Program-made: the position numbers and the translations under genes | The notes under the pieces: generated by a model | The model's database searches: none | Told to the model about the DNA's origin: nothing | Seen by the model: only the letters and a program-made list of their open reading frames with translations | Shown: piece by piece, positions 36,301-45,599 of the stretch | Layout of the letters: each line of letters begins with the position of its first letter | How positions within the stretch are numbered: the stretch's first letter is position 1 | DNA from: Liolophura sinensis | Taxonomy: Eukaryota > Mollusca > Polyplacophora > Chitonida > Chitonidae | Length of the DNA: 64,000 nt | Assembly: GCF_032854445.1 (NCBI RefSeq) | Contig: NC_088296.1 | Location: 10,266,706-10,330,705 of the forward strand | Direction of reading: 5' to 3'

Positions 36301-38117
36301 TTGCCGCAACATATAAAACAACAGCACTGAGAGAGAGCAAGGACAACAGTCTAATAGTTGGCAAACAGTGAAGCGTAAGAGGTGAAATCGATCGGTCATT
36401 AGTCTCAGCACTGAATAAAACCCAGGTCCTGTAATGATGACTTTGAATACGATAGCTTACCATTCACCAGAAAGCTCTTCTATACTGTGCTGTTGTCCTT
36501 TCCTTTGTTCGACTCATACAGCTACAGATTCCACGGCCTTGGCGATTGGTCTGACAGTTTGTGGGATGTTTCTTCTGAATATCATCATCCTCGTTGTTGT
36601 TGTTTTAAGGTGAGCAACACTGTTCTGTATTACTTGTGTGATGGGATGCTGTAGCCGTTTGCAAAATGGGGTCTTACGCCTACCTTGATTTTAACTAAAT
36701 ATAGACGCGTTCACTCTTTGCGATTTGTTGCATTAATTTGTTAAGAGAATATATTTCATACGCCGAGTTCAGACACTGGTAGTTGTCAACTTCAACAAAT
36801 CATGTGAAATTACGCTTTTAAATTATTCGTCTTGTGCCACAACATATGTACGCCGCTTTTGATCAAATCACAACGCTGGTATGCCGCTTTTGATTAAATC
36901 GCACTGTAGGTACGCCGCATTTGATCATATCGCAAAGCAGGAACGAAGCTTTTGATTTAATCGCAATCCATGTACCCGCTTTTGATTAAATCGCAATGTA
37001 GGTATGCCGCTTTGATCAAATTGCAACGTAGGCACACTACTTTTGATTAAATTGCAATGTAGGGAAGCCATTTTTTTATCAAATCGCAATGTAGGTACGC
37101 TGCTTTTGATTAAATCGCAATGTAGGTACGTCGTTTTTGATTAAATCACAACGTTGGTACGCTTCTTTTGATCAAATCGCACTGTAGGTACGCTGCTTTT
37201 GATTACATCACAATGTATGTGCGCCGCTTTTGATCAGATTCCTAAGAGTGTACGGGACACTTTGGATCACGATATTTACCCTAACTGACAATCGGCACGC
37301 TCTTATACGAGAGGTTTGTATTCAATGAACATCGTGACTTCAACTGAAAGCTTACAATCGACTGGGTCCTTTATATAAATATTTACCATATCCGCCAAAT
37401 CAACATTAAGCAGAAATACTTGGCTGCTAGTTAATAGTTTTCAACACGGTTGTGCGATTTAAAGGTCCCAAAAAGCTGTTCTGCGTGTGGTTGTTGTTAA
37501 CTGTCATGGAAAAGTTATTGAGTGGTACGTTTTCCATTTATTTAAACCAACATTATGTACCAGTAAAATATGGCATTTGATTGCGATTGCAAATCAGAAA
37601 AGTCACAATGGCCTTAGCATTTCTCTGCAAGGTGTAACTCATTTTGCAATCCATTGTAAAATCATGTATAGGGTTTGCGAGCGATTCGACATACCATCTC
37701 TTTGTAGTGACAGTCCATAAGACAGAAAAAGATCTCAGATCTAAATATTTGTACATGTTGTCAGCATAAGATTGTTTAGTTTGCATCACAGGACATGTGA
37801 GTTTGTAAATGTTTCTTATTCAGATATTGTACCATTATTGCTTGACTAGATACACATTGAATTCCAGGAGACGAAATCGTCCGCGGGAATATGCAAGTGA
37901 AGATGTCAGCTTTAAAATGGAGGAAAAACGATCCTGTGTCACGAGGCCAGCTTACGAAGACGTTACTGGTCAATCTGTACAACAAAAACTAGGAGTATCC
38001 AATCTGACTTATCTGGAATCCGTAATACTACCGGAAGAATCAAGTGTCACTTCTCTGGACGACAGATACGAGGATGTTGACTTGCCTTCACAGCAGAAGC
38101 TGTATAATTTAATTTAA
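30302..38117 (+). CDS. Gene C: compact plus-strand receptor paralogue
   Basis: Exons are 30302-30380 (signal), 31774-31905 (type I), 32453-32584 (type II), 34058-34188 (Ca-EGF, damaged), 36522-36609 (transmembrane) and 37868-38117 (tail). Without the damaged exon the total is 681 bp, an open frame of 226 residues plus stop, and every junction keeps phase. With it, the frame breaks. The gene lies head to head with gene A (4.5 kb between start codons) and tail to tail with gene D. Its tail is short, with AYEDV and RYEDVDLP, and lacks the distal tyrosine motifs of gene B. It could be a functional short receptor made by exon skipping, or a dying copy. Confidence 0.72.
30997..31087. repeat. Imperfect inverted repeat, MITE-like hairpin
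   Basis: AGATGATCA...GGCCATCTTTT.TCAC is mirrored by GTGATAAAAGATGGCC...TGATCATCT. The arms are about 35-40 bp around a loop near ACAGAACTCACAAAATGACA. It lies in gene C intron 1. Confidence 0.7.
31190..31659 (-). mobile_element. Penelope-like RT fragment (C-terminus plus 3' tail)
   Basis: The minus strand reads IPKGPAYDVHISYLVAFVRS, QKLLLQKLG, KRLHSKHLKLCNECSS and YGQSVQKVWSSVS, matching the end of the 41-43 kb RT. It continues past the ORF into the dispersed repeat (31320-31190). This links that repeat to the element's 3' end. It lies just upstream of gene C exon 2. Confidence 0.8.
31774..31905 (+). CDS. Gene C exon 2: type I EGF-like module
   Basis: 132 bp, phase 1-1. It reads LEGDKWIGICGYGTSCVQG, KYCRCKTGFG, and ends AFCL; the acceptor is TTCTTCAG and the donor TTAC|GTAAGT. 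It has the same cysteine spacing as genes A and B apart from one extra residue before CRC. Confidence 0.75.
32453..32584 (+). CDS. Gene C exon 3: type II cysteine-rich module
   Basis: 132 bp, phase 1-1. It reads GTCDSGDDVCPANTTCLT, then LCDCSDGARRSAMAQCLG; the acceptor is ATATCAG and the donor CTCG|GTGAGT. It closely resembles the inner type II exon of gene B. Confidence 0.77.
32790..33020 (+). repeat. About 60-bp imperfect tandem repeat
   Basis: Four units contain ACYTGTTTTGTGTTATTCC then TGTAGTGGAAGCAGGAAG. Each holds a pyrimidine tract plus TGTAG, so each resembles a 3' splice site. It lies in the gene C intron after exon 3. Confidence 0.7.
33675..34066 (+). repeat. Minisatellite built from a splice-acceptor/exon junction
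   Basis: The unit is roughly TATGTTACATACAGATATCG then ACTGTATGTTTTT (32-35 bp, variable T run). There are about 11 units, each carrying TTACATACAG|ATATCGAC-like sequence, and the last one is the real acceptor of gene C exon 4 (34058). Confidence 0.9.
34058..34188 (+). pseudogene. Gene C exon 4: calcium-binding EGF module, frameshifted and interrupted
   Basis: 131 bp against the 135-bp norm. It starts DIDECTEYPG, then loses frame before GGAAACAACTCTGTTTGT, whose shifted frame would read NNSVCTNRDGNYTCAC. In that frame a TAA replaces the usual glutamine after GYR. The splice sites (CATACAG and CTGG|GTAAGT) remain. The acceptor is the last unit of the minisatellite upstream. Confidence 0.72.
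35058..35705 (+). repeat. 42-bp minisatellite
   Basis: The unit starts CCTCCACGCTGGAAGGTAAT and continues TATCCTCGGGAGTGTCTAGTTT. About 15 imperfect copies alternate ACGCTGGAAGG and ACGGTGAAAGG variants. It lies in the gene C intron before the transmembrane exon. Open frames on both strands are periodic artefacts. Confidence 0.92.
36522..36609 (+). CDS. Gene C exon 5: transmembrane segment
   Basis: 88 bp, phase 1 to phase 2. It reads TDSTALAIG then LTVCGMFLLNIIILVVVVL and the split R; the donor is AG|GTGAGC. CATACAG|CTACAG offers two in-frame acceptors 6 bp apart. The Ala-rich stalk of genes A and B is missing. Confidence 0.75.
36846..37245 (+). repeat. 31-bp minisatellite
   Basis: The unit is GTAGGTACGCCGCTTTTGAT followed by TAAATCGCAAT, with about 13 imperfect copies. 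It lies in the gene C intron between the transmembrane and tail exons. Confidence 0.9.
37868..38117 (+). CDS. Gene C exon 6: short cytoplasmic tail
   Basis: Acceptor AATTCCAG; 82 full codons then TAA at 38115-38117. It opens RRRNRPREYASEDV, with AYEDV, NLTYLESV, RYEDVDLPSQ and a final KLYNLI. It aligns with the first third of the gene B tail ([10 protein letters not shown] and [10 protein letters not shown]) and then ends in an ATTTAATTTAATTC stretch, so it looks truncated. Confidence 0.75.
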
Positions 38118-39454
38118 TTCAATTTAATTCCCGAATTTATAAATTTAGGTATTCACTTACTGTAGGAATAGAGATACATAATACGAACATAGCTATGTAA
38201 TCATGTAAATGTAAATGTTGCAGTAATGTTTATCCTTCTGACATCTTTAACATCGTAGTTTTGCAGAATAGTTTTGTAGTACTTGAAGAATTCCTTTGGG
38301 CGTTGATAAAAAGTCTTCACACAGGATTTGTCAAACGCCACAAGGCAATTTCGGCGAACTCTTAAACTGAAAACATCCACTTCATTTACGATCTCACATT
38401 TTTTTCCACTCTCAAAGACTGATGTCGTGTTTTAATACATTATGTTACCTAGAAAATATTTGTCACCGTTGTGACACAATCTACATACAGCATGCTGTAA
38501 TAGGCGAGGAACCATTTTGCATAGTTTCTCGCCTCAAAAACTAATCCTGCGTTACGTCATAGTCGTTGTCGGGTAACAAGGGAATTAATTCAGAACAGGC
38601 CCTTTGCGTCATGGAACGTTCATGGCAAGGCATTGTTGGTAAAGCTGAATTCATGCCTTGCTGCTATGACAGGGACAGAGTCCTTCGAGTTGTCGGTACA
38701 CAGGTTGGCATAGACATTAATCGTGTAGCATGTTAAGAGCGAAATATGTAGCAACTCCGAAAACCAACACATGTAATACTAAGCAGATAACAAACCAAAA
38801 TGACCCCTGTTGCGGGAGTTGTTGAAGAAATAGCCCTAAGTGTGTCGGATTTTTGGTAAATAACTACGGAGGTGATTACTGAGATACATATTTTATTATG
38901 GGAAACTTTTATTCTAACATGGTACACAATTTTAAATACTGATTTCACTCGGTCGCCTAGAACATACCTTGGGTCTTACCAGCGTCATTAAAAACTGTTT
39001 ACTGCTTCTCTTTGCCTGATTCCGTCCTGTGCTTTCTTAGTTCTTTGGTAGTTCCTTTTGGGAACGATGACGAAGTTATTGACACATCTACTTCAGATTG
39101 TAGTAATTGTTTCTCAAAATTTTTATCTACTCAGTACGAACAGAGATCCTCAATTACGTTACAAAAACTGTCTAACATGTCTAATGCTGACAGATTTTTT
39201 CCCTTTGTGTTTGAACCAGTCTTATTACTGATAGGCGCAAAATTTGCTAAACATGCAATGTGCCAAATGTTTTGGAACAAAAAAAGGAGACCTGAATCTT
39301 TCTCTATGGCCAGTGCTGAGAGTTACGGTGTCTTTATAGTCAATATTTGTGTAATTAAGCTACTTTAAATATGATGAAGCTGCTAACGCATGGCATACAT
39401 CATATGGATATGTATAGGGAAACGTGAAGAACGTGAGAAATTAGCTGTCCTTAC

Positions 39455-39545
39455 CTCACAACAACAACGACGGCCAGGACGGTCAAGCCAATAATAACCA
39501 CTCCTCCTGTAACTCCCCATGTACCGATCACAAGTGATGGATACT
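39455..39545 (-). CDS. Gene D exon: transmembrane segment
   Basis: 91 bp, phase 1 to phase 2. It reads YPSLVIGTWGVTGGVVIIG then LTVLAVVVVV and the split R; the acceptor is TTTCCAG and the donor AG|GTAAGG. It is homologous in layout and sequence to the transmembrane exons of genes A, B and C. Confidence 0.75.
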
Positions 39546-42500
39546 CTGGAAATGTAAAATAAAGACACGTTAAACTACAATGTAACATAATGCTACGCGT
39601 ACAGTATGATGCAATGTAAAATAATGCTATGGTGTAATGCAATGTGAACAGATTTATAGGATAGTATGATTGAGGTTTTACTTGGCTGCGGTCGTATAAG
39701 TGAAATATTCTTCAGCACAGCGGAAAACGTCAAATAAATAAATAAATAAATAAATAAATCAAATAACTGATAAAAGTCCATTTTCATGGGAAATTAAATA
39801 TTTCTAAATATGAACTAAATATAAAATCAGAAATCATTATAATGGATGCTTATACCTTCTCTGAGTATCGCTTCAGGGGAATTACAATTATAACACACAT
39901 CAGCAGAGATCCTGTGCGCTCTGTCCATATTTGTCAATTTTATAACCACTAACATTTTAGAAACTTTGAAATCGTTGGGAAATCCCTTTTAATACTTGGA
40001 TGCTGTGTAATCCCTAGCCCATGGAAACTCGTAAGTAGAAACGACGATGACAGAGATCCTGAACTTTCTCCACCAATTCATTATTTTCCATTTACCCGAG
40101 TGGTGTTTAAAACCTGAACAATTCTTCATGTAGTGGCACATGTAAGGCAGTTTGTGCAAATGTTCACACTGTGCAACTGTTCACATTCATATAATTATTT
40201 ATATCTTAGTGGATCAGATTTTTACTTATTTTGTTTAAATGTCAGCCAGTTTGCATTTGGCCAGTTTTACTTTGTCTGCATGCCTACAATGGCACCAATA
40301 TATTTCATGCTTGCAGAGGAGGACCATTCCTACATCATTACTGAATTAACGGAACATGAAAACAAAAGAAATTCCAACAAAAAACTGTTACTACTATGTT
40401 TCTTCTGAGCTCATTTAAACATCCCCAAAAGTTATGTAACGAAGTTAATTTTTATTGGATTTTATTTCCGGGGAGAGTTATTCCCCTTAGTTTGGAAATC
40501 CCACAACGTTTGTTTTCACAGATACAGCAAAGAGAAACTATATGTTGTAGCATAGATATCCATGGTTGTAATTAACTGGGTTTTCCCAAGGTTTTGTTCT
40601 GTTGCCTCCCACTATACAGCTGCGCACCGTTGTATAAGTGAAATAATCTTAAGTATGGCGTAAACCACCGATCAAATAGATAAATGTATTTAACAGCCTA
40701 TCTGTACAACACCTCAAAACAGTCATGCTGTACTGGCCCTAATCTGACGTAAGGTGAAAACGGAAATGCGACAAGCCTATGTGCTGGTCATACATGGAAG
40801 AATTTGTCAAATGAAATAATGAAAGTTTTGAATCTTACCCATGTCACAGCCGACCTGTTCCGCGCTACTTTGTTTGTATCCATCCGGACAACGACAAGTG
40901 TAACTTCCCTGGATGTTCATACAGACTGAATTCGTACCACATATGCCATCATCGGCTGCGCATTTCCCGATTTCTAAAATGGTAAGATGTAATTGCCAGA
41001 TATGGCTTCCCCTGGCTCATTCGCCTTATGTATCACTCTCGCCGTCACAGTAGAAAAAAAAAGGATTGATGGAACAAATTCAGCTTATGCAAAATAACTA
41101 ATTTCCTTCACCCAAAGCTGTTTTTCCAGTACATATACTGATCCCTACATTACCAAGAGGATCAACCTTATGTTTGCATGTCACATGTGTGAAAAACAAG
41201 CTTGTATAAAAAATCTGTACGCGTAATATATACGTAAATCATCCATGCGTAAAGCACATGTGCATATCACATATATGCTAATATAGTGTGGGGATGCATC
41301 ATGTGTCTATACTACATGTGTGCATACATATATCATGCACTATATCACGTGTTCATATACGAGTTTTGAGGGCCTGAACCATGGATTTTCATGGTTCAGG
41401 TCAGCTCAAATATTTTCTTCAATCTTAATATCATTAAGCGTCATGATCTAAGAAATCTCTTTGTGAGAGGTCCTAAATGTAGAGAAAAGAGAAATGTCAA
41501 CATTCGATCTAACAAAAAATATCATCTTGGCGCTTGAGGAATATGTTAAACAATATTCAAATTTGGAGAAAGTGGACTCTTCGGTATTTAACGATTGGCT
41601 TGAGACTGTGAAAAAGAAGGTCAGTTTAGCTACACACCGTACAGACGTTGATGCTCTACCTAAAGTTAAACAGGTTCTGAAGGATTCCACTGTGCAAGAA
41701 ACACTCGCTGACCTTCATAGTAAATTTGTCATCAGTGTAGCAGACAAAGCTCCTAATAATGTCATCTTTATTTGTAAGAATTATTATTATCAAATTCTTG
41801 TTCAAGAGCTATGTGCATCTACAACGACATCCACGTATTCTGCTACTACATGCACTCTGGAGGAACTATTTAATAAACACAAAACCTTTCTTAAAGAAAG
41901 GCGCATTAATATACCTACCCGTCACACAGAAATACCACAAGTTTACTGGATTCCTAAAATGCATAAATCCCCATACAAGGCTCTATTTATTGCATGTTTT
42001 AGAAGCTGTACCACCAAACTTTTGTCAACCCTACTTACGAGAGCGTTACAAGAAGTAAAGTCATTTTGGAATAAGTATTGTTGTGCCATAACAAAAAATT
42101 CAGGTGTCAACTGCATGTGGATTCTTAACAACTCCAAACGTCTTACAGAAGAACTCGATGCTCATATGCATATACCGTACAAAGACGTATCCACATGGGA
42201 CTTCTCTACTCTCTATACTACGATTCCTCACAAAGATCTTATTGAAAGAATATCGTCGTTAATTGTCTCGGTATTTACTAAAACTGGTCACCGTTACATT
42301 AACGTCAGAAGCAATAAGGCTTTCTTTAGTTCTACTCTTTATAAAGGTTACCACTCATGGGATGTTACATTATTTATTGAATTACTTGAATTTCTCATTA
42401 ATAACATCTATGTGAAATTCGGAGATACCATTTACCAACAGTGCATAGGTATTCCAATGGGTAACAATTGTGCGCCTCTGTTGGCAGACCTATACCTGTT

Positions 42501-44116
42501 TCATATGAATACGACTATATGCAGAAATTACTTGAAAGTAATATCTTTAAAGCTCGATCCTTTTCATTTACCAAGCGGTATATTGATGATCTACTGGCGT
42601 TAAATAATCCCCATATTGCTGAAGCGGTAAAGGAAATCTATCCGCCTTCACTGGATTTAAAGGAGACAACAGATAGTCCTGATGGTACATCTTATTTGGA
42701 TCTATATCTGTACAAAGACGGACAAGGTCTCCTTTCACGCCGCCTTTATGACAAAAGGGATAATTTCAATTTTGATATTGTAAATTATCCTTATTTAGAT
42801 ATCAATATACCAAAGGGTCCTGCATGTGGCGTATACATATCTCGCCTTGTAGCATTTGTCAGATCTTGCGTTAATGGTGATGATTTTAATCTGCGTCACA
42901 AATTGCTAGTTCAAAAACTAGTTTGTCAAGGATACTCCATTAGACGCTTTCATTCTAAGTTTCTCAAATTTTACAATGAATATAACACTCTCGTAGGCAG
43001 GTATGGACAGAGCGTTCAGAATCTCTAGCGATCTGCATTGTGATCAACCACATAGATGGCGCTGTTATCCCTATGTACATATCTATCGCGTACATGGTAT
43101 TTAACAACATAGATGGCGCTGGTTGCCCAGTGTAATCGTCTATCATGTATGTCATGTGTAACATCATAGATGGCGCCTTTTGTAGCATGAGATCATTACA
43201 TATTAACGGGAAAGACGTAATCGTCCGTTACTTTTGAATCATAATCTGATCGGTTAGGGTCTGTAACGCTCGTCATTTTCAAACTGTATCTAATACCGCT
43301 TAACCTGAGGCTAGGGGCCGTAAAGGTAGCCATGCTAATTACATCAGCATTGATGCCTTTATGAACAGTTGCAATGAAAGCGCGACTGAGATACTTGTTT
43401 AGCTGTTATTTGACTGACATGGAACTCATTCACGGACTACGAATTTGAACTTTGATATGGAATTCTTGCCTGGAATATTCATTGTCTACCCGGCATCATT
43501 GAAAACTGATGACCGCTTCTCTCTTGTGTGTTACCGGCTTTATTTCTTATTTGTATAATTTCTTACATACCTTTGTCTTCGGGAGTTAGTGTTAAACGTT
43601 GTTGTGGAAATGGATCTTGCGATTATCGACTTGGAACGCCCTTTACGGACTACGAATGGTATAGGAATGTCGGACTTGACGCTTATATTTAATGAAATGA
43701 AATATGTTATTTGCTCTTTATGTCTCTTGAACATTCACTTTCCTTATTTTCTCTTGTAAACTCCTTATTAGATATGAAACATGTATTTTGTACGCGTATT
43801 ACCTTGAATATCCACAGCTGCCTCTATCATTTCGGTAGGTCCAGGATTCACTATACCTGGAACTAAAAACCGACATTTGTCTTGTTAGTCTTGTTAGTGT
43901 GAATCAAAGATATACGTAATTTATAGTATTAATAATAGTCAGTGATGCACTGGCCTTTGTTACATTATAAATGGTTTGCTGAACTTTCTTTGTTATTAAT
44001 CTCTTCATATGTCCATATTACTGTACATGCTAGTTTTTTAAGTTCAATGTACTCACCTTTCGACTCTACCCACCTTCTATCCCTTCCACCATAACTGGCG
44101 GGATCAGACTTAAGAT
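39455..44116 (-). CDS. Gene D: minus-strand receptor paralogue, incomplete
   Basis: Exons in order are 44116-44057 and 43862-43803 (each 60 bp, phase 1-1), 40973-40839 (Ca-EGF) and 39545-39455 (transmembrane). The Penelope-like element at 41.4-43.7 kb sits in the intron before the EGF exon. I could find no cytoplasmic exon between 39455 and 38118 and no signal exon upstream. It is either a fragment or its ends are too divergent to see. The EGF and transmembrane exons are firm; the two 60-bp exons are weaker. Confidence 0.5.
39689..39762 (+). mobile_element. SINE 3' tail fragment
   Basis: It reads GTCGTATAAGTGAAATATTC then CAAATAAATAAATAAATAAA. It lies between gene D's transmembrane and EGF exons. 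Confidence 0.7.
40605..40690 (+). mobile_element. SINE 3' tail fragment
   Basis: It reads CCTCCCACTATACAGCTGCG, TTGTATAAGTGAAATAATCT and CACCGATCAAATAGATAAAT. It is degenerate. Confidence 0.65.
40839..40973 (-). CDS. Gene D exon: calcium-binding-EGF-like module
   Basis: 135 bp, phase 1-1. It reads EIGKCAADDGICGTNSVC, MNIQGSYTCRCPDGYKQ, and ends VGCDMG before GTAAG. All six cysteines are kept, but the DIDE start is replaced by EIGK, which would weaken calcium binding. Confidence 0.78.
41365..41408. repeat. Hairpin upstream of the Penelope-like RT
   Basis: CCTGAACCATG (41373-41383) and CATGGTTCAGG (41390-41400) form a perfect 11-bp stem with a 6-base GATTTT loop. Flanking TTTGAG and CTCAAA could extend it past a small bulge. 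Confidence 0.8.
43045..43190 (+). repeat. Triple ATAGATGGCGC repeat after the RT stop
   Basis: CATAGATGGCGC occurs three times at about 43051, 43108 and 43164, spaced near 57 bp, with partly similar sequence between. It starts about 20 bp after the RT stop codon, so it is probably in the element's 3' UTR. Confidence 0.75.
43200..43690 (+). repeat. Dispersed repeat R1 (3' tail of the Penelope-like element), reference copy
   Basis: It contains CGCTTAACCTGAGGCTAGGGG, a CTGAGATACTTG stretch, ACATGGAACTCATTC, GGCATCATTGAAAACTGATG and a terminal GGTATAGGAATGTCGGACTT. Other copies: minus 460-830, 13885-14340, 31190-31320, 46765-47115, 59150-59285; plus 20870-21130, 21265-21530, 26330-26445, 30575-30690, 38860-39070 and a terminus at 24160-24205. 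The link to the RT comes from adjacency at two loci (here and 31.3 kb). Confidence 0.65.
43803..43862 (-). CDS. Gene D candidate exon: short stalk
   Basis: 60 bp, phase 1-1 if the TTTTTAG acceptor is used (54 bp with CCAG, also in frame). It reads PGIVNPGPTEMIEAAVDIQ before CAAG|GTAATA. It has no cysteines. Support is only splice sites and phase. Confidence 0.35.
44057..44116 (-). CDS. Gene D candidate exon: short stalk
   Basis: 60 bp, phase 1-1, acceptor ATTTCAG, donor AAAG|GTGAGT. It reads LKSDPASYGGRDRRWVESK. It matches the length and phase of the neighbouring 60-bp candidate, which makes the pair more believable than either alone. Confidence 0.35.
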
Positions 44117-44613
44117 CTGAAATATCCAAAAACATGAAATGATAAAAAACATGAATTTGACATCTTAGTTGGGTATATAATTTTCTTTTATGATATTCTT
44201 TACTTAATTTATTAACTCGTTCCTCGTACATATCTTACACATGTGATATAAGTGTACTCATTTCGGAACATAATAAAAGTACATTTGTTTACCATAATGA
44301 ATGAGCATTTTGTTAGAAAGACACCAAAGTGAACTAAATGTGCACATGTAGGTCTGAAGGCCTTCAGGGCTACCTGCAACAAACGTTTACTTGTTGTTCT
44401 ACAGGGCAACTTGAACATATCAGTCATTGACTGATGTATGAGATAGACAAATGCACCCTAAAATGAAGTATATGGAGTGTGAAAGAAAAAAACTTGTATA
44501 CTTAAGCTTGACACCCCAATAATTTCATCCTGCATTGTCTTTTGTCCAATGCAATCCAGTGAATGATTATTGTATAGCCTATATACATGTACAATTACAC
44601 CATAAAGTGACAT

Positions 44614-45526
44614 TTAAAGTAGTTTCACGGATCCAACCTTCTCCTCAACTTCCGTAAGTAAAGGGGAGGGCCCACCACCTCCGGTTCTTTTCGTCTCCCT
44701 CTGTCTAACAGACTCCTTCCGCCTGGTCATTGACACTAGATCATGCCAATTTCGTTTGACCTCCTCCCTTTCTCTTAAGACTGATGTATTTCCAGCAATG
44801 AATCTGTTGAAAAAATTCTACCATTACCCTAATACTCAGCTTTGTATGACATGGTTTTGTGATATGACTGACTTTTTGTAATGCTACAAAGAATCAGAGT
44901 TGACAACTAAACTGCGATGTCATAGTAACACAATGCTTTCTAAACAATGATTATCAAGTTATGAACTAGCACAACCCTTTCATTCACTGGCTTTTCTATT
45001 ATCATTTGGTGGCTCCTAGTCCCCCCAGTGACATAGTTGCGTGTTGCAATATAACATCACTAATATTACCACCTCAATGGGTGGTGTGTCACAGCTGCTA
45101 CACTGCACTTTGTTGTTAGGAAATATGTCTGTAACCCACTGGATTGTGCTTTACCACACACAATAGTATGAAAAGCTTACCAATGTGTATTAATGAGTTG
45201 TAATATTTTTATATATATATTTGCACTTTCTTTGTAAAAAAAAGAAGATAACGGACAAAAGTTTTCTATGACTATTAGCTTCTAGTTCCCACACTCTTTA
45301 CTATTATTATTTTTAATTTCAAGCAAACATTGGCACATTCAGAATCCATTTAAATTTACCTGTCAGTGATCTGCTGCCTAAATTGGTTTTTGCTGATAAT
45401 GCAGACAGAAGAGGGCAACTTACTTTGAATAACTGAAACATTACCCCCCACCTCATTCATCAGCACACTCACTTCCTTCTCTGAGAAATTCTGGCACCTG
45501 TTTTTCTTTACAGGTGTAACTTCCAT
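44614..45526 (-). CDS. Myb/SANT-like DNA-binding domain protein, two exons
   Basis: Exon 1 is 45526-45360 (ATG to CAG|GTAAAT, phase 2) and exon 2 is 44803-44614 (TTTCAACAG acceptor to TAA). The joined frame gives 118 residues. It starts MEVTPVKKNRCQNFSEKEVS, with NFSEKEVSVLMNEV as helix 1, then EEVKRNWHDLVSMTRRK as the recognition-type helix, then the family signature TGGGGPSPLLTEVEEKV. This layout is that of the Myb/SANT-like domain often linked to Harbinger transposons and domesticated MSANTD genes. Length is right for a lone domain with no catalytic part, so it may be a domesticated regulator or a transposon's accessory ORF. No transposase is visible nearby. Confidence 0.75.
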
Positions 45527-45599
45527 TCTGTTTAAAAATAGATTAATCTGTTAAACTGTCACAGTCAATTTATTCATTTTTACAGTTTCTATGCCCTGA

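Larger units (their letters stand above)
41430..43690 (+). mobile_element. Penelope-like reverse transcriptase element, nearly intact RT
   Basis: The RT frame runs 41494 to about 42500, then continues one frame over to the stop at 43028. Motifs are VADKAPNNVIFICK, QVYWIPKMHKSP, the RT palm DFSTLYTTIPH, GIPMGNNCAPLLADLYLF and KRYIDDLLALNNP, then DLKETTD and FDFDIVNYPYLD-type thumb sequence. A one-base loss near 42505 breaks the frame; the sibling at 20.04 kb retains TTCTCGTATGAATACGAC at that point. A second shift near 41490 separates NLFVRGPKCREKRNVN from the main frame. Upstream parts, including any GIY-YIG endonuclease, are absent, so it is 5'-truncated. The motif set is that of Penelope-like elements; the exact clade needs a tree. 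The 3' part (43200-43690) matches a dispersed repeat. Confidence 0.8.

Noticed and set aside
33675-37245. Possible CRISPR-like arrays (short repeats in series)
   Set aside because: Units are contiguous and degenerate with no unique spacers, in a eukaryotic intron; they are minisatellites.
38640-38735. Minus-strand frame YTINVYANLCTDNSKDSV as a possible gene D tail exon
   Set aside because: No acceptor at the right phase, no similarity to other tails beyond a YxxL, and it stops quickly.
39012-39368. 118-residue plus-strand open frame
   Set aside because: Its start lies in an R1 repeat copy and no domain or paralogous support is visible; probably a chance or repeat-derived frame.
43500-43540. 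CTGATGAC as a possible hammerhead ribozyme core
   Set aside because: No paired GAAA box and flanking stems; it is part of the R1 repeat, where other copies read CTGTTTAC.
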